64,000 nt of DNA from positions 1-64,000 of the forward strand of contig NZ_JAKLLH010000001.1 in the NCBI RefSeq assembly GCF_023150235.1, read 5' to 3'. Numbering within the stretch: position 1 is the first letter of the stretch; each line of letters opens with the position of its first letter. The notes under the pieces were generated by a model, which saw nothing but the letters and a program-made list of their open reading frames with translations, had not been told where the DNA came from and did not search any database. Shown here piece by piece: positions 33,393 through 43,596 of this stretch. Source of the DNA: Azonexus sp. (GTDB lineage Bacteria; Pseudomonadota; Gammaproteobacteria; Burkholderiales; Rhodocyclaceae). Made by a program: the position numbers and the translations under genes.

Positions 33393-34343
33393 TCACACCA
33401 AGCCAAGGCTTTCCTCGACTCCGAGATGTACGTTCATGGCCTGCACCGCGGCACCGGAAGCCCCCTTGCCGAGATTGTCGAGGCGGGCGATCAGCAGCAT
33501 GCGCTCGGCGTTGCCGAAGACGGCGATATCGACCCGGTTGCTGTCGTTGTTGGCTTCCACGTCGTAGAAGCCGCCGTCGGTGCTGGCTTCGAGGTCGAAG
33601 GGCAGAACATGGATGAAGCGCTCGCCGGCGTAATGGTCGGCAATGATCTGGCGCACCTCTTCCGGGCCGGCGGCGCGGCTGAACTGCTGCGGCTGCAGGT
33701 AGGCGGTGACCGCCAGGCCCTTGTAGAAGGGGCCGACGATGGGCTGGAAGATCGGTGCCACGGTCAACCCGGTGTAGGCCTGCATTTCCGGCAGGTGCTT
33801 GTGTGCCAGCGCCAGCGCGTAGGGCCGTGGGGCTTTCAGGGCGGTCGCACTGCCGGCCGCGTTCTGGTAGTCGGCGATCATCGACTTGCCGCCACCGGAA
33901 TAGCCGGTGATCGAATTGGCCGCGATCTGGGTTGCCGCCGGCAGCAGGCCGGCCTGGACCAGCGGCCGCAGGGCGAGGATGAAGGCGCTGGCGTGGCAGC
34001 CGGGGTTGGCGATGCGCTTGCTGGCCTTGATCTTGGCGCGCTGGTCCTTGGCCAGTTCGGGCAGGCCGAAAGTCCAGGCCGGGTCGACCCGGTGCGCGGT
34101 CGAGGCATCGATGACGCAGGTTTTCGGATTGTCGACCAGACTCACCGATTCCTTGGCGGCGGCGTCCGGCAGGCAGAGGAAGGTGACGTCGGAAGCGTTG
34201 ATCAGGCGCTTGCGTTCGGCGAGATCCTTGCGCTTGTCGGAATCGATCTTGAGCAGTTCGATATCGTCGCGCTGCGCGAGGTATTCGTTGATCTGCAGGC
34301 CGGTCGTGCCTTCCTGGCCGTCGACAAAGACTTTATAGGTCAT
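33393..34343 (-). CDS. argC: N-acetyl-gamma-glutamyl-phosphate reductase (type 2)
   Basis: The 316-residue protein is the short ArgC type found in Pseudomonas and betaproteobacteria. It begins [18 protein letters not shown] (NADP-binding glycine motif) and contains the active-site block [17 protein letters not shown] with the catalytic cysteine. It reduces N-acetylglutamyl phosphate in arginine biosynthesis. The start is supported by [10 protein letters not shown]. The divergent ygiQ gene starts 152 bases away. No other arg genes are in the window. Confidence 0.95.
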   Translation of the reverse strand: MTYKVFVDGQEGTTGLQINEYLAQRDDIELLKIDSDKRKDLAERKRLINASDVTFLCLPDAAAKESVSLVDNPKTCVIDASTAHRVDPAWTFGLPELAKDQRAKIKASKRIANPGCHASAFILALRPLVQAGLLPAATQIAANSITGYSGGGKSMIADYQNAAGSATALKAPRPYALALAHKHLPEMQAYTGLTVAPIFQPIVGPFYKGLAVTAYLQPQQFSRAAGPEEVRQIIADHYAGERFIHVLPFDLEASTDGGFYDVEANNDSNRVDIAVFGNAERMLLIARLDNLGKGASGAAVQAMNVHLGVEESLGLV

Positions 34344-34483
34344 GGTGAATCCGGGATGAGGGGTCGCAAAGCGCGGATTTTCTCAGAAAAGGATGACGCT
34401 TTGGCGAAAAGACCGCGAGGGGCTGCGCTTCAGACCGACGGTATACCCGACTGCCACGCTCGGGTATCGCTGGAAAAACGCGG

Positions 34484-34489
34484 TAAAAT
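34484..34489 (+). promoter_or_regulatory. Candidate -10 element for ygiQ, leaderless type
   Basis: TAAAAT ends 5 bases before the ATG at 34495; the predicted start would fall at the start codon. No Shine-Dalgarno is visible. Parallel to 5184 and 39482. Confidence 0.4.
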
Positions 34490-34494
34490 GGTGC

Positions 34495-36855
34495 ATGGAA
34501 TCGAATCAGTACATCACTACGCCGCAACTGCCGGCATCGGTCAAGCCCTTGTTCGGCTATCGCAAATTTTGGGCGCATCGCTTCGGCCCCGCACCTTTTC
34601 TGCCCATGTCCCGCGAGGAAATGCAGCAATTGGGCTGGGACTCCTGCGACATCATCCTCGTTACCGGCGACGCCTATATCGACCATCCCAGTTTTGGCAT
34701 GGCGCTGATCGGCCGTCTGCTCGAAGCCCAGGGCTTCCGCGTTGGCATCATCAGCCAGCCGGACTGGACTTCCGCGGTCGACTTCAGGAAATTGGGAAAA
34801 CCGAACCTGTTTTTCGGTGTGACCGCCGGCAACATGGATTCAATGGTCAATCGCTATACCTCGGACCGCAAGATCCGTTCCGACGATGCCTACACGCCGC
34901 ACGCCGAGGCCAACAAACGCCCGGACCGGACCTTGACCGTTTATGCCCAGCGCTGCCGCGAAGCCTTTCCCGGTTTGCCCGTCATTCTTGGCTCGATCGA
35001 GGCCAGTCTGCGCCGCATCGCGCATTACGACTACTGGTCGGACAAGGTCCGGCGTTCGGTATTGGTCGACTCCAAGGCCGATCTGCTGATTTTCGGCAAT
35101 GCCGAGCGGGCGGTGGTCGAACTGGCCCATCGCCTAGCCAAGGGCGAGAAAATCGGCGATATCCGCGACCTGCGCGGTACCGCCTTCATGGTCGCTCCCG
35201 GCTGGTTGCCCGGCGAGGACTGGGCCTTGGTCGATTCAACCGAGGTCGACACGCCGGGGCCGCTGGTCAGGCATGCCGACCCGTATGCGATGGACGAAAC
35301 TGGAGCGAGGAACCCGGGCCAGGAGGCCGGCAAGGGCGAACAGCCCATGCACTTCGTGGCCAAGTCCGCGCTGACGGACCCGCGAGCGAGGAGCGCGGCG
35401 CGGCGCGTCCAGCGGGCTCACACCGTCATCCGCCTGCCTTCCTACGAGCAGGTCAAGGACGATCCGGTTCTCTACGCGCATGCTTCGCGCACTTTCCACC
35501 TCGAATCCAACCCCGGCAATGCCCGGGCCTTGGTGCAGGGGCACGGCGAGGGTGCCGGCCGGCGCGATGTCTGGCTTAATCCGCCGCCCTTTCCACTGAC
35601 CACCGAAGAATTCGACCGCGTCTACGAAATGCCTTACGCCCGCCGCCCGCACCCCGGCTACGGCGAGGCCAAGATCCCGGCCTGGGAGATGATCCGTTTC
35701 TCGGTCAACATCATGCGCGGCTGCTTTGGCGGCTGCACCTTCTGTTCGATCACCGAACACGAGGGACGCATCATCCAGAGTCGCTCCGAGGATTCGGTGA
35801 TCCGCGAAATCGAGGACATGCGCGACAAGACGCCGGGTTTCACCGGCATCGTTTCCGATCTCGGCGGACCGACCGCCAACATGTACCACCTCAAGTGCAA
35901 GGACGCCAAGATCGAGTCCTCCTGCCGCCGTCTCTCCTGTGTCTACCCGGATATCTGCGAGAACATGAACACCGATCACTCCAAGCTGATCTCGCTCTAC
36001 CGGCGGGCGCGTTCGATCAAGGGAGTGAAGAAAATCCAGATCGGCTCCGGATTGCGCTACGACCTGGCCGTGCGCTCGCCCGACTACATCCGCGAACTGG
36101 TCACCCACCACGTCGGCGGCTATCTCAAGATTGCACCCGAGCACACCGAGGATGGTGTGCTGGCCAAGATGATGAAGCCCGGCATCGGCACCTACGATCG
36201 CTTCAAGCAGCTTTTCGAGCGTTTTTCGCGCGAGGCGGGCAAGGAACAGTACCTCATTCCCTACTTCATCGCCGCCCATCCCGGTACCACCGATGAAGAC
36301 ATGATGAATCTGGCGCTCTGGCTGAAGAGGAACAACTTCCGTCTCGATCAGGTACAAACCTTCCTGCCGACACCGATGGCGCTGGCCACGACGATGTACC
36401 ACAGCGAGAAAAATCCGCTCAAGAAACTGCAGCGCGAAGGTGCGGAGCATGTCGGGGCGGTGCGCAACGCCCGCCAGCGCAAGCTGCACAAGGCCTTCCT
36501 GCGTTATCACGACCCGGAAAACTGGCCGCTGTTGCGCGAGGCGCTGAAGGCGATGGGGCGAGCCGATCTGATCGGCAATGGCAAGAAGCAATTGATTCCC
36601 GCCTGGCAACCCGCCGGTACCGGTCTGAACAGCCATTCCGGGAGCCCGCGCACCACCGCCTGCGCGGCGCGTCGGCAGGCCCGGGCCGCACACGGTCAAC
36701 CGCCGGCAGCGGGCAAAAAGCCCGTTACCGGCCAGTCCGGGAATCAGTCCGGAAAGCAGGCAACGAATCCGGCCGCCAGGCGCCAAGCCGGTGCTGCTGC
36801 CGGCAAGCCGGTCGCTACCGCTCGTAACGCCAACGGTCGTAAAGGGCGCGCTTAG
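34495..36855 (+). CDS. ygiQ: YgiQ family radical SAM protein
   Basis: The 786-residue protein has the YgiQ N-terminal region ([35 protein letters not shown]) and the radical SAM cluster in [19 protein letters not shown], a CxxxCxxC. The fold is followed by a C-terminal extension. The last 110 residues are low-complexity, rich in Gly, Gln, Ala and Lys, and unlike the core. Family members carry an iron-sulfur cluster; the substrate is unknown. The 3' end overlaps the convergent hydrolase gene by 4 bases. Confidence 0.9.
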   Translation: MESNQYITTPQLPASVKPLFGYRKFWAHRFGPAPFLPMSREEMQQLGWDSCDIILVTGDAYIDHPSFGMALIGRLLEAQGFRVGIISQPDWTSAVDFRKLGKPNLFFGVTAGNMDSMVNRYTSDRKIRSDDAYTPHAEANKRPDRTLTVYAQRCREAFPGLPVILGSIEASLRRIAHYDYWSDKVRRSVLVDSKADLLIFGNAERAVVELAHRLAKGEKIGDIRDLRGTAFMVAPGWLPGEDWALVDSTEVDTPGPLVRHADPYAMDETGARNPGQEAGKGEQPMHFVAKSALTDPRARSAARRVQRAHTVIRLPSYEQVKDDPVLYAHASRTFHLESNPGNARALVQGHGEGAGRRDVWLNPPPFPLTTEEFDRVYEMPYARRPHPGYGEAKIPAWEMIRFSVNIMRGCFGGCTFCSITEHEGRIIQSRSEDSVIREIEDMRDKTPGFTGIVSDLGGPTANMYHLKCKDAKIESSCRRLSCVYPDICENMNTDHSKLISLYRRARSIKGVKKIQIGSGLRYDLAVRSPDYIRELVTHHVGGYLKIAPEHTEDGVLAKMMKPGIGTYDRFKQLFERFSREAGKEQYLIPYFIAAHPGTTDEDMMNLALWLKRNNFRLDQVQTFLPTPMALATTMYHSEKNPLKKLQREGAEHVGAVRNARQRKLHKAFLRYHDPENWPLLREALKAMGRADLIGNGKKQLIPAWQPAGTGLNSHSGSPRTTACAARRQARAAHGQPPAAGKKPVTGQSGNQSGKQATNPAARRQAGAAAGKPVATARNANGRKGRA

Positions 36856-37517
36856 GCGGGGCCGCTGTTTCCGCCGCTGTTTCCGCCGGCGTTTCCGTCT
36901 CCCGGCCACGCCGCCTGCCGCAGCAGGGCCGATTCTCCCGCCGCCAGTTCGACGACGGTGCAGGGGGTTGGCAAATGGCGGGCGGCACGGGCATGGGCGG
37001 CGACGGTGCCTTCGTCGCCGGCAGCGTGCAGCAGCAGCAAAGGCTGCCGGAGGTGGCGCAGGGCGTCGCCGCCGGCACGGTCGATTTCTCCCGCGCAGGC
37101 GGCGATGGCAAGAACTTGCCGGTCGCGCTGGACGGCGGCGCGCAAGGCCGCCGGAGTCGTCGCACCGTAGGTGCAGAGCCGTAACGGTAGCAACTGCAGT
37201 TCGGGCTGGCGTAGCAGGTGGGCGAGGACCTGTAGCAGCCGTTCGGTGAGGCGAAAAACATTGCGCTCGGCATCCGGATAGCGGATTTCCTCTTCATTGA
37301 GCAGCGCGCAGTTGAGCAGCGCGTGTCCATGGGCAAGTAAAAAATCGCGATTTTCGTCGTCGACCGTGGCAAAGCCGGGGTGGACGAGGAGCAGCAGGTC
37401 GCGGGGGTTTTCCGGCATCGCCAGGCGGCCGTAAACCTGTTTCCCGAGGTCGATTTCCTGCCACCTGCTCACAGGTGCGGGGATATATGCAGGGTAAGAG
37501 GGCGAACCACTGTTCAA
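36852..37517 (-). CDS. Alpha/beta-hydrolase-like protein, probably degenerate
   Basis: The 221-residue protein has [28 protein letters not shown] and, later, [26 protein letters not shown], which fits the HG-type oxyanion segment and acid region of alpha/beta hydrolases, but no clear GxSxG nucleophile elbow is seen (IAACAGEID occupies that position). The last residues [14 protein letters not shown] come from a 12-base tandem repeat at about 36863-36890. The 5' end overlaps the antitoxin-like gene's stop (37514-37517), suggesting one operon. Confidence 0.55.
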   Translation of the reverse strand: MNSGSPSYPAYIPAPVSRWQEIDLGKQVYGRLAMPENPRDLLLLVHPGFATVDDENRDFLLAHGHALLNCALLNEEEIRYPDAERNVFRLTERLLQVLAHLLRQPELQLLPLRLCTYGATTPAALRAAVQRDRQVLAIAACAGEIDRAGGDALRHLRQPLLLLHAAGDEGTVAAHARAARHLPTPCTVVELAAGESALLRQAAWPGDGNAGGNSGGNSGPA

Positions 37518-37813
37518 GATAGTACTTCCAGCCTCTTGCGCTCAATCGCTGAAAGCAATCGTGCCGCCGCTCCACCGGGTTTCTTATCTCCGTTTCCCCA
37601 TTTCTGAACGCTAGAGATAATGGCGTTGAGGGCGGCCGCAAAGACGATCTGGCCGATAGGCCGTTTTTCTCGCAAGTGCCTGATCATTTCCGCCGTGTAG
37701 GCGGGCGGCGGCAGGCGTTGCGTTTCAAAGTCACGCAACGTTTGTTTGTTTACCGCGCCGATGTCATGCAAACCACGCATCGTTTCCAAGGCTTCGTTAA
37801 TCATTCGGCTCAT
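37514..37813 (-). CDS. Antitoxin-type helix-turn-helix protein (HigA/NadS-like)
   Basis: The 99-residue protein has RDFETQRLPPPAYTAEMIRHLREKRPIGQIVFAAALNAIISSVQKWGNG, i.e. the second half of a Cro/XRE-type helix-turn-helix (recognition helix with SSVQKWGNG), plus GAAARLLSAIERKRLEVL. This is the layout of antitoxins encoded after HigB-like mRNA interferases. No intact toxin gene lies upstream (see 37797-38000), so it may be orphan. It overlaps the hydrolase start. Confidence 0.75.
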   Translation of the reverse strand: MSRMINEALETMRGLHDIGAVNKQTLRDFETQRLPPPAYTAEMIRHLREKRPIGQIVFAAALNAIISSVQKWGNGDKKPGGAAARLLSAIERKRLEVLS

Positions 37814-38000
37814 GCTGCAACTCCATCGATTCGTTGGCTTTCAAGGCGGCTTCAATCTGATCGTTACCGAACACGAGCAATGTGCTCGCAAGGCTCGGGT
37901 ACAGTTGCCGGGCCACCAGATCCGGCCTCTGATGCTGAAAATTCCGAACCAGGACAAAGGCTTGGCTGCTTTTGCTGTTCCTCTGCCCCCCGGACCCCAA
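37797..38000 (-). pseudogene. Possible toxin remnant upstream of the antitoxin
   Basis: A short reading frame (67 codons at most) ends in DQIEAALKANESMELQHEPND and overlaps the antitoxin start by 17 bases, the usual toxin-antitoxin coupling position. Its sequence does not contain the conserved HigB core, so I read it as the C-terminal scrap of a lost toxin. This is a guess based on position and weak tail similarity. Confidence 0.3.
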
Positions 38001-38011
38001 AATTGCCGATC

Positions 38012-38029
38012 ACTACGGTCGCCCGTGGA
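38012..38029. repeat. Degenerate GGTCG(A)CC palindrome
   Basis: ACTACGGTCGCCCGTGGA pairs except at the core A to C change and the outer bases. It lies 26 bases after the stop of the MgtC-like gene at 38055, i.e. in the same gene-end position as better copies. Confidence 0.45.
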
Positions 38030-38054
38030 AAACTCCGAAAATGCCGCCGACTGC

Positions 38055-39314
38055 TTACACCAGCAGCAAACCGATTCCCATGCCGGCGCCGATGGCCAGC
38101 AGGCCGGGCAGGGCGTGGCGGGCGAGGGCGCTGCCGCCGATGGAAACGACCAGCCCGATCTTGAACACCAGGTTGGCGACCAGCGCCAGCGTGACTGCGA
38201 TCACCGCTTCGCCGCCGGCGATTTTATCGAGGTTGAACATGCGCAGCGTCGATAGCACGCTGGCGTCGGCATCGGTCAGGCCGGAGGCGAGGGCGACGAT
38301 GTAGACGCCGCTGTTGCCGGCGATTTCCTGCAGCCAGGCCGAGGCGAGCAGCACGCCGGCGTAGAGCAGGCCGAAGGAGATCGCGGTTTTCAGTTCGGTC
38401 GGGTTTTTCACTTCCGGCATCGGCAGCTCGCCGGCTTCGGCGAGAATTTTCCAGCCGTAGAGCGCCATCAGGATGCCGGGAACGATGCCGCAGGCGAAAA
38501 CGGTGGCGATTTTTGCCGCCAGTTGCGGTGCGACGACGCCGGCCACCAGCCACAGCCGGATCATCACCATCACGTTGGCGATCAGGATCACGATGGCCGC
38601 CATTCGTACCAGGTGACGGTGTTTGCTGGCATGGCGCGAGAACATCATGGTGGTCGCGGTCGACGAGGCCAGGCCACCGAAAATGCCGAGTACCGCCGCG
38701 CCGTGGCGGGCACCGATGATACGCAGCGCCAGGTAGCCGGCCAGCGCCAGGCCGGAAATCAGGACCACCATCCACCACACCTGGCGCGGATTGAAGGCTT
38801 CGTAGGGGCCGAAGTCCTCGTTGGGCAGGATCGGCAGGATGACCATCGACAAGACGCCGAATTGCAGGATCGAGTTGATGTCCTTGGGCGTGGTGCGTTC
38901 GCTGATCTGTTTGAGTTCGGCCTTGAAGTAGAGCAGCACGGTGGTAGCGATGGCGAGCATCACCGCCAGCGTTGCGTAGCCGTACCAGACCGAGGCACCG
39001 AGGCCGTAGGTGACGACAATCGCAGCCTCGGAGGTGAAACCGCGATACTGCTCTTCCTGCTGTGTTGAAAAATTCGAGGCCACCATGGCCCCGGCCACCG
39101 CCAGCAGGCCGACCGCCAGCATCCACGGGCCGCCGCCGGTACGTTCGCCGAGCATGGCGAAGAGGCAGCCGAGCATCGAGACCAGGGCAAAGGTGCGCAG
39201 GCCGGCGGCGGAGTCGGGGCGGCGTTCGCGTTCCATGCCGACCAGCAGGCCGATGCCCAGCGCGGTGGAAAAAGCGAGAACCGGGGTAGCCAGTTCGGGG
39301 GCGACATAAGTCAT
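38055..39314 (-). CDS. MgtC/SapB family membrane protein with DUF4010
   Basis: The 419-residue membrane protein has about twelve hydrophobic helices. The N-terminal part (ALGIGLLVGMERERRPDSAAGLRTFALVSMLGCLFAML) is the MgtC/SapB domain and the rest is DUF4010. These proteins are linked to magnesium homeostasis or transport, but the substrate is not established. It is divergent from ispD, 180 bases apart, with a degenerate palindrome downstream. Confidence 0.88.
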   Translation of the reverse strand: MTYVAPELATPVLAFSTALGIGLLVGMERERRPDSAAGLRTFALVSMLGCLFAMLGERTGGGPWMLAVGLLAVAGAMVASNFSTQQEEQYRGFTSEAAIVVTYGLGASVWYGYATLAVMLAIATTVLLYFKAELKQISERTTPKDINSILQFGVLSMVILPILPNEDFGPYEAFNPRQVWWMVVLISGLALAGYLALRIIGARHGAAVLGIFGGLASSTATTMMFSRHASKHRHLVRMAAIVILIANVMVMIRLWLVAGVVAPQLAAKIATVFACGIVPGILMALYGWKILAEAGELPMPEVKNPTELKTAISFGLLYAGVLLASAWLQEIAGNSGVYIVALASGLTDADASVLSTLRMFNLDKIAGGEAVIAVTLALVANLVFKIGLVVSIGGSALARHALPGLLAIGAGMGIGLLLV

Positions 39315-39481
39315 GTTGGTCTCAATCCATGCCGGTCAATAGGCACAATGGCCGGAAGAAGCAGGTTCGGGCTCCGGCCTGGCGATTCCCGATGCCTCAA
39401 GGAGCGATTGACAGAGGGCGTTCGTGGCGACCGTTTCCGCGCTGCAAGCCCCTGAAAGCCGCTGTGAGCAGTGTTCTTCGG

Positions 39482-39487
39482 TAAAAT
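39482..39487 (+). promoter_or_regulatory. Candidate -10 element for ispD, leaderless type
   Basis: TAAAAT ends 6 bases before the ispD ATG, and GGTAAAAT has an extended-type G upstream. Predicted start would coincide with the start codon. Confidence 0.4.
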
Positions 39488-39493
39488 TACTGG

Positions 39494-40192
39494 ATGCAAC
39501 ATCATTTCGCAATTGTTCCTGCCGCCGGTAGCGGTTCGCGCTTCGGTGCGGAGAAGCCAAAGCAATACCTCGATCTGCTCGGCCGGCCGCTGATTTTCCA
39601 TACCTTGCAGACCCTGGTCGCCTGTCCCGACATCGAGCGGGTCTGGGTGGTGCTGTCGCCGGACGATGACTGGTGGTCGCAGTACGACTGGTCGGAACTC
39701 GGTAGCAAGCTGGAAACCCTGCGCTGCGGCGGCGCCACCCGTGCTGCCAGCGTCGGTAACGGCCTCAAGGCAGCGGCGATGGTGGCCGCCGACGACGACT
39801 GGATCCTGGTGCACGATGCGGCCCGGCCCTGTCTGTCGCAGGCCATGCTGCAAGCCTTGTTCGCCGAGTTGGCTGCCGATCCGGTCGGCGGTCTCCTCGC
39901 GGTACCGGTTGCCGATACCCTCAAGCGGGCCGATGCCGGCGGCCGGGTCGCTGCCACCGAGCCGCGCGACGGTTTGTGGCAGGCGCAGACGCCGCAGATG
40001 TTCCGTTACGGTCAACTGGGCGCGGCACTGGAAAATGCCCGTGCCGCCGGCCGCGAGGTGACCGACGAAGCCGGCGCGATCGAGGCCGACGGCGCGGCGC
40101 CCAAGCTGGTGCGCGGCGATGCGACCAATCTCAAGGTGACTTATCCGGCCGACCTGGCGTTGGCCGCAATGATTCTGCGGGGGCGCAAATGA
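39494..40192 (+). CDS. ispD: 2-C-methyl-D-erythritol 4-phosphate cytidylyltransferase
   Basis: The 232-residue enzyme begins [24 protein letters not shown], the nucleotide-binding loop of IspD, followed by [10 protein letters not shown] and [11 protein letters not shown]. It makes CDP-methylerythritol in the MEP isoprenoid pathway. It overlaps ispF by ATGA (40189), a conserved bacterial operon. The promoter lies immediately upstream. Confidence 0.95.
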   Translation: MQHHFAIVPAAGSGSRFGAEKPKQYLDLLGRPLIFHTLQTLVACPDIERVWVVLSPDDDWWSQYDWSELGSKLETLRCGGATRAASVGNGLKAAAMVAADDDWILVHDAARPCLSQAMLQALFAELAADPVGGLLAVPVADTLKRADAGGRVAATEPRDGLWQAQTPQMFRYGQLGAALENARAAGREVTDEAGAIEADGAAPKLVRGDATNLKVTYPADLALAAMILRGRK

Positions 40193-40671
40193 ATTTCCGG
40201 GTTGGACAAGGTTACGACGTGCATCGCCTGGTCGAGGGGCGCAAGCTGATCCTCGGCGGGGTCGAGATTCCGCATGCCACCGGCCTGCTCGGACATTCCG
40301 ATGCCGACGCCTTGCTGCATGCGATTACCGACGCCTTGCTCGGCGCCGCCGCGCTGGGCGATATCGGCCGGCATTTTCCCGATACCGACCCGCGTTACCG
40401 GGGCGCCGACAGTCGCGTGCTGCTGCGCGCCGCCGTCGCCTTGTTGCGCGAAAAGGGCTGGCAGCCGGTCAATGTCGATGCAAGCTTGATCGCACAGCAA
40501 CCGAAACTGGCACCTTTTGCCAAATCGATGGTCGACAATGTGGCGAGCGATCTCGGCTTGAGCGAAGATTGCGTCAATATCAAGGGCAAGACCAACGAGC
40601 GGCTGGGTTACCTCGGCCGCGAGGAGGCCATCGAAGCGCAGGCCGTGGTGCTGATCGAGCGCCGCGCCTGA
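40189..40671 (+). CDS. ispF: 2-C-methyl-D-erythritol 2,4-cyclodiphosphate synthase
   Basis: The 160-residue protein begins [20 protein letters not shown], with the metal-binding Asp and His. [20 protein letters not shown] holds the third ligand. [19 protein letters not shown] is the conserved C-terminal block. It is the trimeric zinc enzyme forming MEcPP. It follows ispD with a 4-base overlap, so the two enzymes are made together. Confidence 0.96.
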   Translation: MNFRVGQGYDVHRLVEGRKLILGGVEIPHATGLLGHSDADALLHAITDALLGAAALGDIGRHFPDTDPRYRGADSRVLLRAAVALLREKGWQPVNVDASLIAQQPKLAPFAKSMVDNVASDLGLSEDCVNIKGKTNERLGYLGREEAIEAQAVVLIERRA

Positions 40672-40689
40672 ACCCTGGGAGGGGTGGGG

Positions 40690-43596
40690 ATGGGGATGGA
40701 TGCAAGGGCTCTGCCGGCCACGGCCGGTTTGCGCATACTGCTGCTGGAGTCCGATCGCAAGGACGGCGAGCGCTTGCTGCGCGTGTTGCAGGGGCGCGGC
40801 TACTGCCTGGAGTCGCGATTCGCCACCACGCAGGAGGAGCTGCTGGCGGCGCTGGCAGACGGGCCGTGGGCCATCGCGGTGTTGGCGGGTAATTTGCCGA
40901 CGGCCGATGTCGGCGATCTGCTGCGCTCGATGCGCGAGCGGGTACCCGAAATGCCGGTGGTTCTGGCCGTTGACCGTGATCAGTCGCAGTTGTCCGCGCG
41001 TCTCCTCGCCGGCGGCATCTGCGACTTCGTGCTGAAGAGCAATCCGGCCCGCCTGCTCGGTGTGGTCGAACGCGAATGCGGCCTGCCGCTGGCCTGTCGG
41101 CGCAGCGACCCGGTTGACTGCAGCGAAGCGCGTTTTCTCCAGTTGGCGCGCAATATCCCGGAATGCTACTGGCTGACCGATGTCGCCAGCGGTCAGGTGG
41201 CCTTTGTCAATCAGGCTTATGAACAGATCTGGGGGCATCGCGTCGAGGATCTCTATGCCGACCCGGAAGACGGCCTGCGCCACGTCCATCCCGAGGATAT
41301 TGCCGCCTTGCGCGCGGCCTTGGCCGCCAAGCCTCACGGCGGGCTCGATCACCGTTTCCGCATCCTGCGTCCCGGCGAGCAGTTGCGCTGGCTGCACGTG
41401 CGGACTTTCGAGGTGCATGACGAACGCGGGCAGTTGAACAGCGTCGGCGGTATCGCCACAGATATCACCGAAGTCTTTGCCGGTGCTCGCGACCAGATCC
41501 GGCTGGCGCATTTCGATTCGCTGACCGCGCTGCCCAACCAGCTGATGTTCTACGATCAAGCCCGGCAGCAGATCGCCCTGGCCAGGCGCAAGCAGTTTCC
41601 GCTGGCCGTGCTCCTGATCGACATCGATCAGTTTCGCGAACTGAACCAGACCCTGGGTTACTTTTCCGGCGACGAGCTGCTGCGCCAGATCGCCGGCCGG
41701 CTATCCGGGCTGCTGCGCGAATCCGATGTGCTCGGGCGCCTGGGCGGCGACGTTTTTGCCGCGCTGCTGCCCGATGTTTCGGAAATGGAACAGGCCGGAG
41801 TCGTCGCCCGCCGGGTGATCGAAACCCTGATCCAGCCGATCCGGGTCGAAGGGCGGGACGTTTTTGCCACGGCCAGCATCGGCATCGCCTTCTTTCCCGA
41901 CGACGGCAAGGATGCCCACGAACTGCTGACCAATGCCGAGGCGGCGATGCGCCAGGCCAAGAAGCTGGGGCGCAACAATTACCAAGCCTATGCCCCGACC
42001 ATGCACAGCGACGTGCGCAATCGTCTCTACCTCGAAACCGATCTGCGCAACGCCATCCTGAACCACGAATTCCTGCTCCATTACCAGCCCAAGGCCTGTT
42101 GTACCAGCGGGCGCATCGTCGGTGTCGAAGCCCTTGTCCGCTGGCAAAACCCTCGCCGTGGACTGGTGCCGCCGGACCAGTTCATCCCCTTGCTGGAAGA
42201 AACCGGCCTGATCTTGCCGGTTGGCCGCTGGGTACTGCGGGAGGCCTGTCGGCAGATGCAGGCCTGGTACGCCGAAGGGCTGGAATTGCCCAGCGTTTCG
42301 GTCAATTTGTCGGCCCGCCAGCTGGAGTCGGACACCCTGGTTCGCGACGTGGCGCAGGCCCTGGCCGACAGCGAACTCCCGGCCGGCTGCCTGGACCTGG
42401 AAATCACCGAGAGCATGCTGATGCAGAACGCCGATGCGGCGGTGTTGCTGCTTGGCGAGCTGAAGGCGATGGGGGTGACCCTGTCGCTCGACGATTTCGG
42501 CACCGGCTATTCGAGTCTGGCCTATCTCAAGCGCTTCCCGCTCGATACGGTCAAGGTCGACCGCTCCTTCGTCCAGGATATTGCCGCCGATGCCGACGAT
42601 GCCTCGATCACCCGGGCGGTGATTACCATGGCGCACCACCTCAAGTTGCAGGTGGTCGCCGAGGGGGTCGAGACCGCCGAGCAACTGGCCCTGCTGATCT
42701 CGCACCAGTGCGACGTGATCCAGGGGTATTTTTTCTCGCGTCCCTTGCCGGCGGGGGATATGGCGACGCTCCTGCGCGCCGGTAAGACGCTCCCCGCCCA
42801 CCTCCTGCGTTCGCCGACGCGCGAACCGCTCCTGCTTTTCGTCGCCGTCGACGATGCCGGCGAAATCCGGGATGCGTTGCGCCGAGACGGTCATCGAGTC
42901 GAGGCGCTCGCCGATTGCGCGGCTGCCTCGGCCTGGCTGGCGGTAAATCGTGCCGATGTCGTGATCTGCGGTGCCCCGCGTCCTGGTAACGATACCCTGG
43001 CGCTGCTCAACGAACTCTTTCTCGCTCAGGCCCAGTGCCATGGCTTCCTGCTGGCCGATGCCGCCTGTCTGAGCCTGCCGGCCTTGAACCAGCCGTCGCT
43101 GGCCGGACGGGTGCGCATCCTGCCGCTGCCGCTCGATCCTCTCGCCCTGCGCAGCTTGCTTGAGGAAACCCTGAGCCAGAGCCACCTGGCGGACGAATTC
43201 CGGCAATTGCAGCAGGAGGTCGAGCTGGCCGAGCGCCAGCTGTTGCGGGTCGAGCACGAACGGCGCGATCTCCTCGACGAGAACCGCCGGCTGCAATCGC
43301 AGTCGGGCCTTGCCGCCCGGGTGCTGGAGGAAGTGATCGGCGAATTGCCCTGGCCGATGATCGGTGTCGATCTCGAAGGCGTCGTGGTCATGGCCAACGA
43401 TAGGGCGCTGGCCTGCCTGGGTGAGTCGGGACTCTGTCTCGGCCTGCCGCTGGCCGACACCTTGCCGGCACTGGCGGCGCTGGTGGGCGATGCCACGGTC
43501 GACCTGGGCGAAAGGCAGTTTTTCGCCTGCTGGCGTTCGGTTCGCCTGGGGAGTGGCGGTGGTCGCCTGTTGGTGCTTGAGGAGTTGAAAGCGTGA
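40690..43596 (+). CDS. PAS-GGDEF-EAL c-di-GMP signalling protein with degenerate GGDEF
   Basis: The 968-residue cytosolic protein has this domain order: a degenerate receiver (about 15-125), PAS (150-255), GGDEF (275-430), EAL (440-690), a second degenerate receiver-like region (710-830), a coiled coil and a C-terminal PAS-like segment. The cyclase motif is GRLGGDVFAALL, with Val in place of the catalytic Glu, so synthesis is probably lost. The EAL signature (VGVEALVRW) and SLDDFGTGYSSLAYLKRF look intact, so phosphodiesterase activity is expected. Start chosen at ATG 40690. Confidence 0.88.
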   Translation: MGMDARALPATAGLRILLLESDRKDGERLLRVLQGRGYCLESRFATTQEELLAALADGPWAIAVLAGNLPTADVGDLLRSMRERVPEMPVVLAVDRDQSQLSARLLAGGICDFVLKSNPARLLGVVERECGLPLACRRSDPVDCSEARFLQLARNIPECYWLTDVASGQVAFVNQAYEQIWGHRVEDLYADPEDGLRHVHPEDIAALRAALAAKPHGGLDHRFRILRPGEQLRWLHVRTFEVHDERGQLNSVGGIATDITEVFAGARDQIRLAHFDSLTALPNQLMFYDQARQQIALARRKQFPLAVLLIDIDQFRELNQTLGYFSGDELLRQIAGRLSGLLRESDVLGRLGGDVFAALLPDVSEMEQAGVVARRVIETLIQPIRVEGRDVFATASIGIAFFPDDGKDAHELLTNAEAAMRQAKKLGRNNYQAYAPTMHSDVRNRLYLETDLRNAILNHEFLLHYQPKACCTSGRIVGVEALVRWQNPRRGLVPPDQFIPLLEETGLILPVGRWVLREACRQMQAWYAEGLELPSVSVNLSARQLESDTLVRDVAQALADSELPAGCLDLEITESMLMQNADAAVLLLGELKAMGVTLSLDDFGTGYSSLAYLKRFPLDTVKVDRSFVQDIAADADDASITRAVITMAHHLKLQVVAEGVETAEQLALLISHQCDVIQGYFFSRPLPAGDMATLLRAGKTLPAHLLRSPTREPLLLFVAVDDAGEIRDALRRDGHRVEALADCAAASAWLAVNRADVVICGAPRPGNDTLALLNELFLAQAQCHGFLLADAACLSLPALNQPSLAGRVRILPLPLDPLALRSLLEETLSQSHLADEFRQLQQEVELAERQLLRVEHERRDLLDENRRLQSQSGLAARVLEEVIGELPWPMIGVDLEGVVVMANDRALACLGESGLCLGLPLADTLPALAALVGDATVDLGERQFFACWRSVRLGSGGGRLLVLEELKA

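Noticed and set aside
34495-36855. Possible frameshift at the ygiQ 3' end
   Set aside because: The C-terminal tail is low-complexity but remains in frame, and the neighbouring convergent gene is consistent.
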